Of a stretch of DNA of 41,576 nucleotides, positions 1 through 8,035 are shown in pieces. The notes under the pieces are model-generated. The model saw nothing but the letters and a program-made list of their open reading frames with translations, searched no databases and had not been told where the DNA came from. Position numbers and translations under genes: made by a program. The DNA comes from Phycisphaerales bacterium (GTDB lineage Bacteria > Planctomycetota > Phycisphaerae > Phycisphaerales > SM1A02). The stretch's first letter is position 1. Each line of letters opens with the position of its first letter. Location of the stretch: the NCBI GenBank assembly GCA_028823105.1, contig JAPKCC010000015.1, positions 1 through 41,576 on the forward strand, written 5' to 3'.

Positions 1-1
1 C

Positions 2-55
2 TTGTGGTCGCTGCGCGGAGAAAATGGCCTGACTCTTGGAATGGCTAAAAAGTGA
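2..55 (+). CDS. 3' end of an unidentified plus-strand gene (partial)
   Basis: The second forward frame is open from the left edge to a TGA at 53-55. It encodes about 17 residues ending in GENGLTLGMAKK. The stop lies one base before the stop codon of the convergent DUF368 gene, as expected for a gene end in this compact genome. The fragment is too short to assign a family, and a chance open frame of this length is possible. Confidence 0.35.
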   Translation: MWSLRGENGLTLGMAKK

Positions 56-56
56 T

Positions 57-1091
57 TCAGCCGTCAGGTCCATCCCCAGAGGGTCGGGGAATATCTTCGG
101 ACGCTCCGTCCCCGCCCAACCGTCCCACGAGCAGGGAGCCGACGCCCCCGCCGATCACCAGAAGCAATGACAGCCCCACTTGGCCGACGGAAGGCTCGTA
201 AGACTTCGTCGGTCGATACTTGAGTTCGATCGCTTCGGCCGCCGCCGCGGTCTCAACCACCTCGCCTCGAACCACGCTACCAACCTCCGGCAGGACCGCT
301 TCGCGGAACGGCCAGAGCCCCGCGACCGCACCAAGCAACAGCCCAAGCAAGGCTCCGAGGGTGACATCCCGATGCCGCTTGAGTAACCAACGCATGATGT
401 TGCTCACCAGGGAGACGCCGAGGAGCACACCGATGCCAATCGCCAACAACGGCCAGGCAGACTGGAGAATCAGGCTCAACTCGCCAACACGGATCGCCTC
501 CTTGAAGGCGTCGATCGCGTCGAGCACCGCCACGTACTGACCAAGCACGAGCAGAAGATATCCCCCGCTGACGCCGGGAAGCACCATCGCCGTCGCGCCC
601 GCGAATCCAGCGATGAACAAGCCTGTTAACCCGCCCTCGCCAGTCGAAGACGATGGCTGCGACTCCTGCAGAATCGCGAGGGCGACCATTGCGATGAGCG
701 CCACCAGCGCGGCGATTCCGGCACGGCCTGGCATCGGCTTGAGCATCCGCCAGAGCGTCGGCGCACCACCGAGCGTGAGCCCGATGAAGAGGCTGTAGGC
801 GATCCAACGATGCTCGAGAACGATGTCCCGAACCGTCCCCGCAAGCACACCGATCGCCAGAACCGCCGGCACCGCGATGCACGCCAGAAGGAGCCATGGC
901 CGCAATTTCCGGGAGAGCATGGTGGCCGCCGCCACCGAGTCCACGAACGTCGGATAGACGCCGGCTGCCAGGAGCATGGTTCCGCCGGAGATGCCGGGGA
1001 CCAGATTGGCCAGGCCCATGAGAATGCCTCCGATCATGCAACGCCCGAGCAGGAGTGGATTCAATCGAGGACAGCTGGCGGCGGTGGTCAA
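57..1091 (-). CDS. DUF368 membrane protein, probable polyprenyl-phosphate transporter
   Basis: This is a polytopic inner-membrane protein of the DUF368 family. Members of this family have been linked to recycling of the undecaprenyl-phosphate carrier across the membrane. The family signature appears twice: ANLVPGISGGTM near residue 27 and VLPGVSGGYLLL near residue 168. Each is followed by a G-x-Y segment, which indicates an internal duplication with about eight hydrophobic segments. A roughly 40-residue hydrophilic stretch (near 275-305) precedes the last membrane segment. The first codon is TTG, with GGAG seven bases upstream. An ATG at 1037 would leave a very short N-terminus before the first motif, so the TTG is preferred with some doubt. 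The gene is divergent from galE, so both concern the cell envelope, but operon linkage is not possible. Confidence 0.85.
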   Translation of the reverse strand: MTTAASCPRLNPLLLGRCMIGGILMGLANLVPGISGGTMLLAAGVYPTFVDSVAAATMLSRKLRPWLLLACIAVPAVLAIGVLAGTVRDIVLEHRWIAYSLFIGLTLGGAPTLWRMLKPMPGRAGIAALVALIAMVALAILQESQPSSSTGEGGLTGLFIAGFAGATAMVLPGVSGGYLLLVLGQYVAVLDAIDAFKEAIRVGELSLILQSAWPLLAIGIGVLLGVSLVSNIMRWLLKRHRDVTLGALLGLLLGAVAGLWPFREAVLPEVGSVVRGEVVETAAAAEAIELKYRPTKSYEPSVGQVGLSLLLVIGGGVGSLLVGRLGGDGASEDIPRPSGDGPDG

Positions 1092-1210
1092 CCTGAAGCT
1101 CCAATGGGCGATAAGAAGGGAGAGCTGGCGAGACTGATATCATGAAGGCTTCGACCATCGAGTATCGGCTTCTCGACCTCCACCGCTCGATGCGTCATGG
1201 AAAACGAATC

Positions 1211-2269
1211 ATGAGCACACCTATTTCCCCCCAACGCATCCTCGTGACCGGCGGGGCCGGATACATCGGCTCGCACGCCTGCCTCAGACTGGTTGAAACC
1301 GGCCACACGGTGGTTGGCCTGGATGACTTCTCGCGCGGCCACCCCGGAGCCTTCCGTGCGATCGCTGCCGCCGCGGAAGATCTCCCCGGATCCTTCACCT
1401 CGATCGAGGCGTCCATTGGAGATCGCCGCACCTGCGCCGCCGCCCTCCGGGAACATCAGATCGACCTCGTGATGCACTTCGCGGCCCTGGCCTACGTTGG
1501 AGAGTCCGTCGAACAGCCATTGCGGTACTACGACAACAACACCGGAGGCGCGATCTCGCTGCTTGAAGCGATGATGGACGCGGGCGTCGGCAAGTTCGTC
1601 TTCTCGAGCACCTGCGCGACCTACGGCGAACCCGGCGCCGAGCGAATTCCCATCGCGGAAGACTGCCCCCAGGCACCCATCAACCCCTACGGCAACTCCA
1701 AATTCATGGTGGAACAGGTCCTGTTCGATCACGCGGAAGCCTGCCGCCTCGCCGAACGGCCGTTCGCCTTCGCGGCGCTTCGCTACTTCAACGTCGCCGG
1801 GAGTGATCCGGAGACGAGGATCGGCGAGGACCACCGCCCGGAAACACATCTGATTCCGATCTGTCTTGAGGTCGCCGCCGGCCGTCGGGACCAACTCATG
1901 ATTTTCGGTGACGACTACGACACCGAGGACGGGACGTGCATCCGCGACTACGTGCACGTCTGTGATCTCATCGATGCTCACATCGCGGTGATGAATCGGC
2001 TCGCCCCGGGCGATACCCACACCCTCAACGTGGGCCTCGGACACGGATGGTCGGTTCGTCAAGTGCTTGAAGCCTGCCGAGCCGTCACTGGGAAAACGAT
2101 TCCGGAATCGATGAGCCCGCGTCGAGCAGGTGATCCGCCGAAGCTGTTCGCGAATTCATCGATGATTCGGAATGACTTTGGATGGACGCCGCGGTTCACC
2201 GATCTCGAAGCGACGGTCGCCACCGCCTGGGCCTGGATGCAGGCCAACCCTTCGGGCTATCCGGATTGA
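1211..2269 (+). CDS. galE: UDP-glucose 4-epimerase
   Basis: This enzyme interconverts UDP-glucose and UDP-galactose for envelope polysaccharide and galactose metabolism. It is a cytoplasmic short-chain dehydrogenase/reductase of 352 residues, the usual GalE length. An N-terminal GGAGYIGS dinucleotide loop (residues 14-21) binds NAD. The Ser/Thr of SSTCATYG (132-139) and the YGNSK pair (Tyr160, Lys164) supply the active site. NVAG and the RDYVHV segment are also typical of the family. The frame stays open upstream to an ATG at 1142, but that would add 23 residues unlike GalE. The ATG at 1211 places the Rossmann loop at the normal distance. The gene converges on the PagL-like gene with a 24-base gap. 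Confidence 0.95.
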   Translation: MSTPISPQRILVTGGAGYIGSHACLRLVETGHTVVGLDDFSRGHPGAFRAIAAAAEDLPGSFTSIEASIGDRRTCAAALREHQIDLVMHFAALAYVGESVEQPLRYYDNNTGGAISLLEAMMDAGVGKFVFSSTCATYGEPGAERIPIAEDCPQAPINPYGNSKFMVEQVLFDHAEACRLAERPFAFAALRYFNVAGSDPETRIGEDHRPETHLIPICLEVAAGRRDQLMIFGDDYDTEDGTCIRDYVHVCDLIDAHIAVMNRLAPGDTHTLNVGLGHGWSVRQVLEACRAVTGKTIPESMSPRRAGDPPKLFANSSMIRNDFGWTPRFTDLEATVATAWAWMQANPSGYPD

Positions 2270-2293
2270 TCCAAAGCCGAGATGCGGAAGCCC

Positions 2294-2962
2294 TCAGAAT
2301 GGAATGCTGATCAGGGCCGTCACGGCGGCGGTATCAATTCCGAGGTTGGTGGTGGTCGTCCTCGCGTTCGAGAGGTGGTACCAACCGAGTCCGACCAGAA
2401 GCCTCGCATCATGATCGAGTTCGATCGAGAATCCCACGCCCGCCTGCGGGGTGAAATTAAGCCTGCTCCCGGTTGGGCGGACCGGCTCCGTCGCATACGC
2501 CAGCCCGGCTCCGATCTCGCCGTACATCGTCCATCGTTGGTACCGAAGAAAATGCCAGCGCATCATGATGGTGAGCCCGAACAGGCCCGCGTCAGAGCCG
2601 GCATCCTGGCCGACCCAACCGAGGTCGGCTTCGACGCCGATGCTGAAGTCATCGATGGCGAACCACTCGAATCCCCCAGCGAGATAGGCCATTTTTTCGT
2701 CGGCCAGGTCACTGGCGATCATTCCCCCGATCATCCATCGCCGACTTCCGGCGGCTCCGTAGACGACGGGAGAAACCGCCGCAGTTGAACTGACGGAAGC
2801 ATCGGAGTTCGATTGATCGCCCACCGCGGCGTCACCATCCTGCATCAGAATCGCAAGAACATCGGTCTCCGGAGAGGCCGCGTGCAGCATGCCGGGTTCG
2901 AGGGCCATCGCAATCACGCCGAGGAGGACGGTGGCATGGCGGAGGGCGAGTCTTGCGATCAT
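2294..2962 (-). CDS. PagL-like lipid A 3-O-deacylase / acyloxyacyl hydrolase family outer-membrane protein
   Basis: This is a 222-residue protein with a signal peptide (about residues 1-28, cleavage near LHAAS) and a C-terminal beta-rich region of alternating hydrophobic strands ending in Phe, as in outer-membrane barrels. The segment WYHLSNA (His196, Ser198) matches the PagL His-x-Ser-Asn-Ala active site. In characterised PagL a Glu follows the Ser by 12 residues. Here that position holds Asp210 (in NLGID). PagL removes the 3-O acyl chain of lipid A in the outer membrane. The ATG at 2962 has ACGGAG six bases upstream and starts exactly at the signal peptide, so it is preferred over the open frame extending to 3175. 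A strong minus-strand terminator lies 160 bases upstream of this start, so readthrough control is possible. Confidence 0.75.
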   Translation of the reverse strand: MIARLALRHATVLLGVIAMALEPGMLHAASPETDVLAILMQDGDAAVGDQSNSDASVSSTAAVSPVVYGAAGSRRWMIGGMIASDLADEKMAYLAGGFEWFAIDDFSIGVEADLGWVGQDAGSDAGLFGLTIMMRWHFLRYQRWTMYGEIGAGLAYATEPVRPTGSRLNFTPQAGVGFSIELDHDARLLVGLGWYHLSNARTTTTNLGIDTAAVTALISIPF

Positions 2963-3123
2963 GAGAACTCCGTGGATGGATTCCGACTCGGATCGTCGGA
3001 CGACCCTGTGAACGGTACGAGATCGATCACCGAGATGTCGTCGCTTGGCCGCCACTCGACCATTGAAGATTTGGCCGCAATGCTCTGGAATGACCGGCCG
3101 GCGGATCCGGAGGTCGGTCATCC

Positions 3124-3162
3124 AAAAAAAATCCGCCCGGTCGCTCCGACACGACCGAACGG
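3124..3162 (-). terminator. Strong intrinsic terminator, minus strand
   Basis: Read on the minus strand, CCGTTCGGTCG pairs with CGACCGGGCGG around an 8-base loop. The stem is 11 bp with two G-U pairs. One base later come eight consecutive T. No protein gene upstream on the minus strand accounts for it, so it ends either an RNA gene or a leader. Confidence 0.8.
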
Positions 3163-3400
3163 GTTCGTCAACCATGTTGCCATGGTCACGAAGAAGATCT
3201 GGATTGGCAGGGCCGATTGGAGCCCTGCATGGCTTGCTCTTGAATCCTCGCCTGACTCCGCGACTTGGGAGTCCATTGAATCCTGATGGCCCCCGATGGC
3301 CCCTAAATCATCGCACATGGCTCCAAACCTCGCCAAAATCGCGGTGCATGCGATTGGGGCGGCGTTTTCTCGGCAGAACGGAGCACGTTCGGCTCTTTTT

Positions 3401-3430
3401 ACCGCATGTTGCCGCATGTTGCCGCATGAT
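3401..3430. repeat. Three tandem 10-bp repeats
   Basis: ACCGCATGTT, GCCGCATGTT and GCCGCATGAT lie head to tail. The core CCGCATG is identical in all three and the period is one DNA turn, as expected for a cooperative protein-binding site. On the minus strand the repeat would lie within the inferred transcript. Confidence 0.7.
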
Positions 3431-3560
3431 CGCCCAAGCAGGCAATATTTGCCGATGCCTAAAGGCTCGTTCTCGCTTCAAATTACCGGCCTATCCTGTA
3501 CCGTCTGTCGTCGAGCTTCGAATCAGACGGATTTCCGCGTTCGAATGACGACATAAGCAC

Positions 3561-3588
3561 AGTATCGTCACCAGTGGGCATTGGTCAA
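3561..3588 (-). promoter_or_regulatory. Sigma-70-like promoter, minus strand
   Basis: The -35 box TTGACC (3588-3583) matches five of six consensus bases. A 16-base spacer follows, then the -10 box GATACT (3566-3561) with four of six. The predicted start is near 3554. It points toward the terminator at 3124-3162 and the PagL-like gene. Confidence 0.45.
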
Positions 3589-3667
3589 CGCCTCTGCGGC
3601 ACCTTCTCCGAGGAAAATGTAAATCACTGCTACATATGATCTTACGAGCGACCGTGAGCCTTCGGGG

Positions 3668-4102
3668 ATGATCCGAGTCTCCATCGCAGCCATCCTCCGC
3701 CCATCATCGGACCGCGATGACGGAACGCCTTGCGTCCTCGCTGCATGGCGGCCGATCGATGCCATTCGAGGCGGGGTTTGGGAACTTCCTGGCGGGAAGA
3801 TCGATGCTGGCGAATCTGCGGCGGACGCCGCGCAGCGCGAAGTCCATGAAGAACTGCAGATCGACATTGTTCCGCGTGAATCACTTGGTGTCGCGGAGGA
3901 CATCGATGAGAAGCAAACGAGAGAGCGGCATGTGCATGTCGAAGTCGTACTCGCAGACCTCAAGGGTGATGAGCCGAAAGACTCCGATCGCCTCTGGCAG
4001 TGGATTCCAATCGCGCGACTCCATGAGTACGAGTGGCCTCGCGCCAATGGCGAACTGAACCGACTTCTCCAGGCCAGGTTCGGCGTCGAACAGGAATCCT
4101 GA
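3668..4102 (+). CDS. Nudix hydrolase, MutT-like
   Basis: This is a 144-residue cytoplasmic pyrophosphohydrolase. The Nudix box starts at Gly43: G-x5-E49-x7-R57-E58-V-x-E61-E62, the metal-binding helix of the family. The usual Gly in the last part of the box (ELGI) is Gln64 (ELQI), a tolerated variation. WELPGGK just before it is typical of MutT/8-oxo-dGTPase members, so removal of oxidised nucleotides is plausible, but Nudix substrates cannot be read from sequence. The ATG at 3668 is preceded by a G-rich TCGGGG. It lies 110 bases upstream of the molybdoenzyme genes on the same strand. Shared transcription is possible but not evident. Confidence 0.85.
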   Translation: MIRVSIAAILRPSSDRDDGTPCVLAAWRPIDAIRGGVWELPGGKIDAGESAADAAQREVHEELQIDIVPRESLGVAEDIDEKQTRERHVHVEVVLADLKGDEPKDSDRLWQWIPIARLHEYEWPRANGELNRLLQARFGVEQES

Positions 4103-4212
4103 TTCGATCAACGATGAATCGCTCGAATGAACGGGCGATCAGTGTTACCCTCAAGTCGATACGTCTCCCCCGTTTTCTCGACCACCCCCAGCAACATCTG
4201 GATCTCGAGCAC

Positions 4213-4905
4213 ATGCCAGAAGACTCGTCTCCACCTTCCGGGCCATCTGGATCATCGCCAAAGAGCGACGTCTCTCGTCGCCTCTTCCTGCAGACGATCG
4301 GAATCTCCGCCGCCACGGTTGCTGCCGAGCGACAAGCGGCGAACGCTGATGCCGTCATGAAGCCCGGAGGGGCGACCATCATCGGCCCGATGCCAGCGAG
4401 GACCTCGCTTCAGGTCAACGGTCGCCAACTCGACTTCATCGCCGAGCCGGCCACGACCCTTCTCGAGGCACTCCGGGAGCGATGCGACATCACGGGCCCC
4501 AAGGAAGTGTGCGACCGAGCCGCATGCGGAGGATGCACCGTGCTGCTCGATGAACGACCGGTGGCAAGCTGCATGATGCTCGCACTGGATGCGACCGACC
4601 GGAAGATCACGACGGTGGAAGGCATCGGCACGATCGACGCTCCCGATCCGCTTCAAGAGGCGATGGCGGAGTTCGACGCCATGCAGTGCGGCTTCTGCAC
4701 GCCGGGAGTGGTCACCTCGGCCAAGGCGCTCCTGGTACGAAACCCTCGACCGACCCTCCATGAAATTCGTGCGGCGTTATCCGGGAATCTCTGCCGTTGC
4801 GGCGCCTACCCGAACATCTTCAACGCGGTGCTGGTGGCCAGCGGACAGGATCCGGTCGCCGAGCCGACCGATCGTGGCCGCACCACTTCGGGAGGACACG
4901 CATGA
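4213..4905 (+). CDS. paoA: Aldehyde/xanthine oxidoreductase 2Fe-2S subunit with Tat signal (PaoA-like)
   Basis: This is the iron-sulfur electron-transfer subunit of a xanthine-dehydrogenase-family molybdoenzyme. Residues 21-46 form a twin-arginine signal (SRRLFLQ, then a weakly hydrophobic stretch ending near AANA). The complex is therefore exported folded to the periplasm, as for E. coli PaoABC. A plant-type 2Fe-2S domain has Cys100, Cys105, Cys108 and Cys120. The helical second cluster domain has Cys159, Cys162, Cys194 and Cys196 (CGFC and CRC). The ATG at 4213 puts the Arg pair about 20 residues in. The frame extends upstream to 4033, but that part overlaps the Nudix gene and is not protein-like. 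The stop overlaps the next start as ATGA. The gene symbol is by analogy. Confidence 0.88.
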   Translation: MPEDSSPPSGPSGSSPKSDVSRRLFLQTIGISAATVAAERQAANADAVMKPGGATIIGPMPARTSLQVNGRQLDFIAEPATTLLEALRERCDITGPKEVCDRAACGGCTVLLDERPVASCMMLALDATDRKITTVEGIGTIDAPDPLQEAMAEFDAMQCGFCTPGVVTSAKALLVRNPRPTLHEIRAALSGNLCRCGAYPNIFNAVLVASGQDPVAEPTDRGRTTSGGHA

Positions 4906-7040
4906 GCCACCAACCACGAGCTCTTCGAGCGATCAATGCAGGCCAGTCGGTCGCGGATCACGCCACCCGACTTGAAGGCCTCGAGAAGGCGACCGGCGCC
5001 GCTCGCTTCGGACGAGACCAAATCAAGAAGGACATGCTCTGGGTGCGGTTGATTCGCTGCCCTTGGGGACGCGCCTCGCTCGATTCACTCGATCGCGATG
5101 CCGCGCTCGCCACCCCGGGCGTTGTCGAGGTCGTGGTATCCGGAGACGCCGGCGAATACCACGGTGACTCCATCGGATACCTCGTGGCCCGGAACAGACG
5201 CGGGCTGGAGCGCGGCCTCCAGGCGCTGGATGCGAAGTGGACCCGTCTGGACTGCAAGACCGGAATCCTTGACGATCAAGAGGCTCGAGCACCGATCGGG
5301 GATCCGTCCAAAGAGGCTGCCAAGGCGATCGACGCTGCCGATTTTTCTTTCGAAGCCAGTTACTCCACACCGGTCCAGACGCACTCCTCGCTCGAGACGC
5401 ACGGTCTGATGATCGAACCGGATGGTGAGAATTCGATCGTGCACGCATCCACCCAGGGCACCTTCGTCGTCGCCGACCAGATCGGTCGCTTCCTTGGCAA
5501 ACGACGATCGAAAATCGTCATCAATTGCGAGCACGTCGGCGGCGGTTTCGGATCCAAGTTCCAGATCGGCAAGGAGGGTGCGGCCGGTGGACTTGCCGCC
5601 AAAACTTCCGGCGAGGCCGTCTACTCCTTCTGTGATCGAGAAGAGGAGCATCTGGATACCGGGAATCGTCCTTCGCTTCTTTGCAAGGTCCGCCTTGGCC
5701 ACGATGCCGACGGAACCATTCGCGGCGCTCGGTTCGAGACGTTCGGCGGAACCGGAGTCTCACGCCGCGGCGGTGGCGCCCGAGTTCCCAGCGGACGATT
5801 TGAATTCGGAACCCTTGATGCCCGAAACCACCGGGATGTTCAGTTCAATGCCGGAGGCCCCCGCGCGATGCGGGCCCCCGGATGCCCACAGGGCGCCTTC
5901 GTCGAAGAGCTCCTGATCGACGAGATCGCTCATCGGTGCGGACTGGACCCACTCGACCTTCGACGTCGCCTCGACGACTCCGAACGCCGCCATCAGATGT
6001 ACGACGTCGCCGCGGATCTCATCGGCTGGGAGAATCGATCCGATACCGGGTCGCAGTCCGGCACCATGCGAACCGGATACGGCATCGGAACCTGCGACTG
6101 GGGCAAGGGGCGAGCGCCCGCCAAGATCGAGGTCGTCGTCCACCCTGACGGACACCTCGAAGTGAGGACGGGTACGCAGGACATCGGAACCGGACAACGC
6201 ACGGCAATGGGCGCCCTCGTGGCCGCACGCATCGGCGTACCCCTCGCGAACATCTCGGTGGCGATCGGCAATTCGAGGCTCCCCGCCGGCCCGGCCTCGG
6301 GCGGCTCGGTCTGCACGCCGAGTACGGCACCCGCCGCGATGGCCGCCGCGGACCTCGCACGCGAACGCATCCTGTCGGGCGTCGCAGAACGTGAGAAGCT
6401 CGACGCCACGCAACTGACCATCGACGACGGCGTGATCATGGAGGGCGGACGAAAGGTCGTTCGCTGGGAAGACGCCTGCCGCAGGCTTTCCGAACCCGTC
6501 TCGGTGACCGGAGAGTTCGACGGACGGGCGAGCGCGTACTGGGGCGAAGGATCTTCCGAAGGCGTTCAGGCGGCTCGCGTCGAAGTCGACTGCGAGACCG
6601 GTCAAGTCTTCGTCCGCGACGTGATCGCCATTCAGTCCTGCGGGCTCCCCCTGGTCCGCAAGACTGCCGAGAGCCAGATCATGGGCGGTGTCATTCAAGG
6701 GACGAGTTACGCCCTGTTCGAAGAGCAGGTTCTCGATCCGGGCACGGGGGCGGTGTTGAACGCGAACCTCGAGAGCTACAAGATCCTGGGATCCGAGGAC
6801 TGCCCTCGGATCGTCCCGGTGCTTTGGCGAGATGATCAGACCGGCGTCCGGGCGCTCGGAGAACCCCCGGTGATCCCCACTGCGGCGGCGATCGCGAATG
6901 CGGTCTTCAATGCGATCGGACGTCCGGTACGGGATCTCCCACTTCGACCGGACCGAGTACTCGCGGCGCTCGCCGAACCGATGGCGGAGCGTGTGGTGGC
7001 CGTCGCACCCAGAACCACCGACCGGGAGACTCGGGCATGA
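4902..7040 (+). CDS. paoC: Aldehyde/xanthine oxidoreductase molybdenum-cofactor subunit (PaoC-like)
   Basis: This is the 712-residue catalytic subunit that binds the molybdopterin cofactor and hydroxylates or oxidises aldehydes or N-heterocycles. Family motifs are the GGGFGSKF segment near residue 209, MRAPGCPQGAF near 324 and a run of Gly/Ser-rich cofactor loops (SGGSVCTP). The general base is the Glu of GEPPVIP (Glu654). Length matches PaoC-type subunits (about 730), not the fused eukaryotic enzymes. The start is the ATG at 4902 with GGAGG ten bases upstream, overlapping the previous stop by ATGA. The open frame upstream to 4797 is antisense-like overlap. There is no Tat signal, which fits export by hitch-hiking on the 2Fe-2S subunit. 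The substrate is unknown. Confidence 0.9.
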   Translation: MSHQPRALRAINAGQSVADHATRLEGLEKATGAARFGRDQIKKDMLWVRLIRCPWGRASLDSLDRDAALATPGVVEVVVSGDAGEYHGDSIGYLVARNRRGLERGLQALDAKWTRLDCKTGILDDQEARAPIGDPSKEAAKAIDAADFSFEASYSTPVQTHSSLETHGLMIEPDGENSIVHASTQGTFVVADQIGRFLGKRRSKIVINCEHVGGGFGSKFQIGKEGAAGGLAAKTSGEAVYSFCDREEEHLDTGNRPSLLCKVRLGHDADGTIRGARFETFGGTGVSRRGGGARVPSGRFEFGTLDARNHRDVQFNAGGPRAMRAPGCPQGAFVEELLIDEIAHRCGLDPLDLRRRLDDSERRHQMYDVAADLIGWENRSDTGSQSGTMRTGYGIGTCDWGKGRAPAKIEVVVHPDGHLEVRTGTQDIGTGQRTAMGALVAARIGVPLANISVAIGNSRLPAGPASGGSVCTPSTAPAAMAAADLARERILSGVAEREKLDATQLTIDDGVIMEGGRKVVRWEDACRRLSEPVSVTGEFDGRASAYWGEGSSEGVQAARVEVDCETGQVFVRDVIAIQSCGLPLVRKTAESQIMGGVIQGTSYALFEEQVLDPGTGAVLNANLESYKILGSEDCPRIVPVLWRDDQTGVRALGEPPVIPTAAAIANAVFNAIGRPVRDLPLRPDRVLAALAEPMAERVVAVAPRTTDRETRA

Positions 7041-8035
7041 ATCCCTTCGCCTACACCAGCCCCAAAACCACCACCGACGCTTCCGCACTGGCCGGACCCA
7101 ACGGTGACTTCGCGTTGCCGGTCCTCAAGAGCGGCGGCATGGATCTTCTCGACCGCATGAAGGAGGGCCTCGAACAGCCCGATCTCATCATCGATCTCAC
7201 CCGCATCGAAGATCCGGCACTCGACACACTCGACGCAGGCCGCATCGGCGGACGAGTCACCCTTGCGATGGTCGCGGAGTCGGAGGCACTCCGGAAGTCT
7301 GCGCCGATCCTCGGAGCCGCGTCGGGCAGCGCGGCCACACCCCAAGTTCGCAACGTCGCAACCGTCGCCGGAAATCTGCTGCAGGAGACCCGCTGCTGGT
7401 ACTGGCGGATGTCCCAGTTCGATTGCCTCCGGAAGAACGGCGATGACTGTCCGGCCCGAGAAGGCGATCACCGATTCCACGTGATCTTCCAGAACGGACC
7501 ATGCCTCATGGTCCACCCCTCGAACCTTGCTCCGGCACTCTTCGTGCTCGACGGCGAGGTAGAGGTCGTTGGAGGTGATCGAACCCGGATTCCGATCCGA
7601 GATCTCTACCCCGACCCCGCCGTCGACTGGCGTTCGGCCAGCGTGCTCTCACCGACCGAAATCATCACCGGCGTTCGTTTCAAGTCGGCGCCAAATTCAG
7701 CCTTCATCGCGTTGAAACAGAAGCAGTCCTTCGACTGGCCGATGGTCTCCGGATATGCCGTCCTGGAACTCGACGGGGACGTGATCACATCCGCACGGAC
7801 CTGTGCCGGCGCCGTGGCGCCTCGACCCCATCCGCTACCGCAGGTCGATGACGCGCTCGCAGGGGTTTCGATCGACGACGAAGTTCGCATTCGCGCCGCG
7901 TGCGCCCGCTCGGTCGATGGGGCTGATCCCCTTCCCGGAACGGCGTACAAGACAACCCTGCTCCCGGTCGCCATTCGACGGGCGGTGGCCGCCGCCACAA
8001 ACCCCGCCGGCGTGGATCGAGGAGGTGACGCATGA
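7037..8035 (+). CDS. paoB: Aldehyde/xanthine oxidoreductase FAD subunit with extra 4Fe-4S cysteines (PaoB-like)
   Basis: This 332-residue flavoprotein passes electrons from the iron-sulfur subunit. An FAD-binding domain (TVAGNLLQ near 109-116) is followed by a CO-dehydrogenase-flavoprotein-like C-terminal domain. Inserted after the FAD loop are Cys120, Cys130, Cys138 and Cys156. A four-Cys set at this place carries the additional 4Fe-4S cluster in E. coli PaoB and 4-hydroxybenzoyl-CoA-reductase-type enzymes, so a three-subunit, four-cofactor PaoABC-type enzyme is likely. The start overlaps the previous stop (ATGA) and has GGGAG eight bases upstream. The gene order here (2Fe-2S, Mo, FAD) differs from E. 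coli paoABC (2Fe-2S, FAD, Mo). Confidence 0.88.
   Translation: MNPFAYTSPKTTTDASALAGPNGDFALPVLKSGGMDLLDRMKEGLEQPDLIIDLTRIEDPALDTLDAGRIGGRVTLAMVAESEALRKSAPILGAASGSAATPQVRNVATVAGNLLQETRCWYWRMSQFDCLRKNGDDCPAREGDHRFHVIFQNGPCLMVHPSNLAPALFVLDGEVEVVGGDRTRIPIRDLYPDPAVDWRSASVLSPTEIITGVRFKSAPNSAFIALKQKQSFDWPMVSGYAVLELDGDVITSARTCAGAVAPRPHPLPQVDDALAGVSIDDEVRIRAACARSVDGADPLPGTAYKTTLLPVAIRRAVAAATNPAGVDRGGDA

Larger units (their letters stand above)
3122..3588 (-). ncRNA. Candidate structured non-coding transcript or long regulated leader
   Basis: A promoter-like element (TTGACC, 16-base spacer, GATACT) would start a minus-strand transcript near 3554. It would run through four inverted repeats and end about 430 nt later at a textbook hairpin plus U8. 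The only minus-strand open frame inside (from 3417) runs through the terminator hairpin and resembles no family I know. I checked for tmRNA, RNase P RNA and SRP RNA signatures and found none. The alternative is a long attenuated leader of the PagL-like gene, whose start lies 160 bases beyond the terminator. Existence of the transcript is inferred, not shown. Confidence 0.45.
2963..3667. other. 705-bp gene-free region with clustered inverted and direct repeats
   Basis: No convincing protein gene is seen on either strand. The region holds a minus-strand promoter-like pair (3561-3588) and a strong minus-strand terminator (3124-3162). Perfect inverted repeats lie at 3207-3228 (7-bp stem, 8-base loop), 3254-3273 (GACTCC/GGAGTC), 3337-3355 (AATCGC/GCGATT) and 3501-3530 (CCGTCTG/CAGACGG, 16-base loop). 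Two tandem copies of GATGGCCCCC lie at 3285-3304, and three near-identical 10-mers at 3401-3430. TTGAATCC occurs on both sides of the 3254-3273 hairpin. Base composition looks less GC-rich than the flanking genes. Confidence 0.7.

Noticed and set aside
3118-3417. 99-residue minus-strand open frame in the gene-free region
   Set aside because: It runs through a strong intrinsic terminator hairpin, shows no family resemblance and has no ribosome site.
3515-3525. CTTCGAATCAG as a possible tRNA or tmRNA T-arm
   Set aside because: No matching acceptor stem, anticodon arm or CCA end is found on either strand, and the T-loop consensus GTTCGAATCC is not met.
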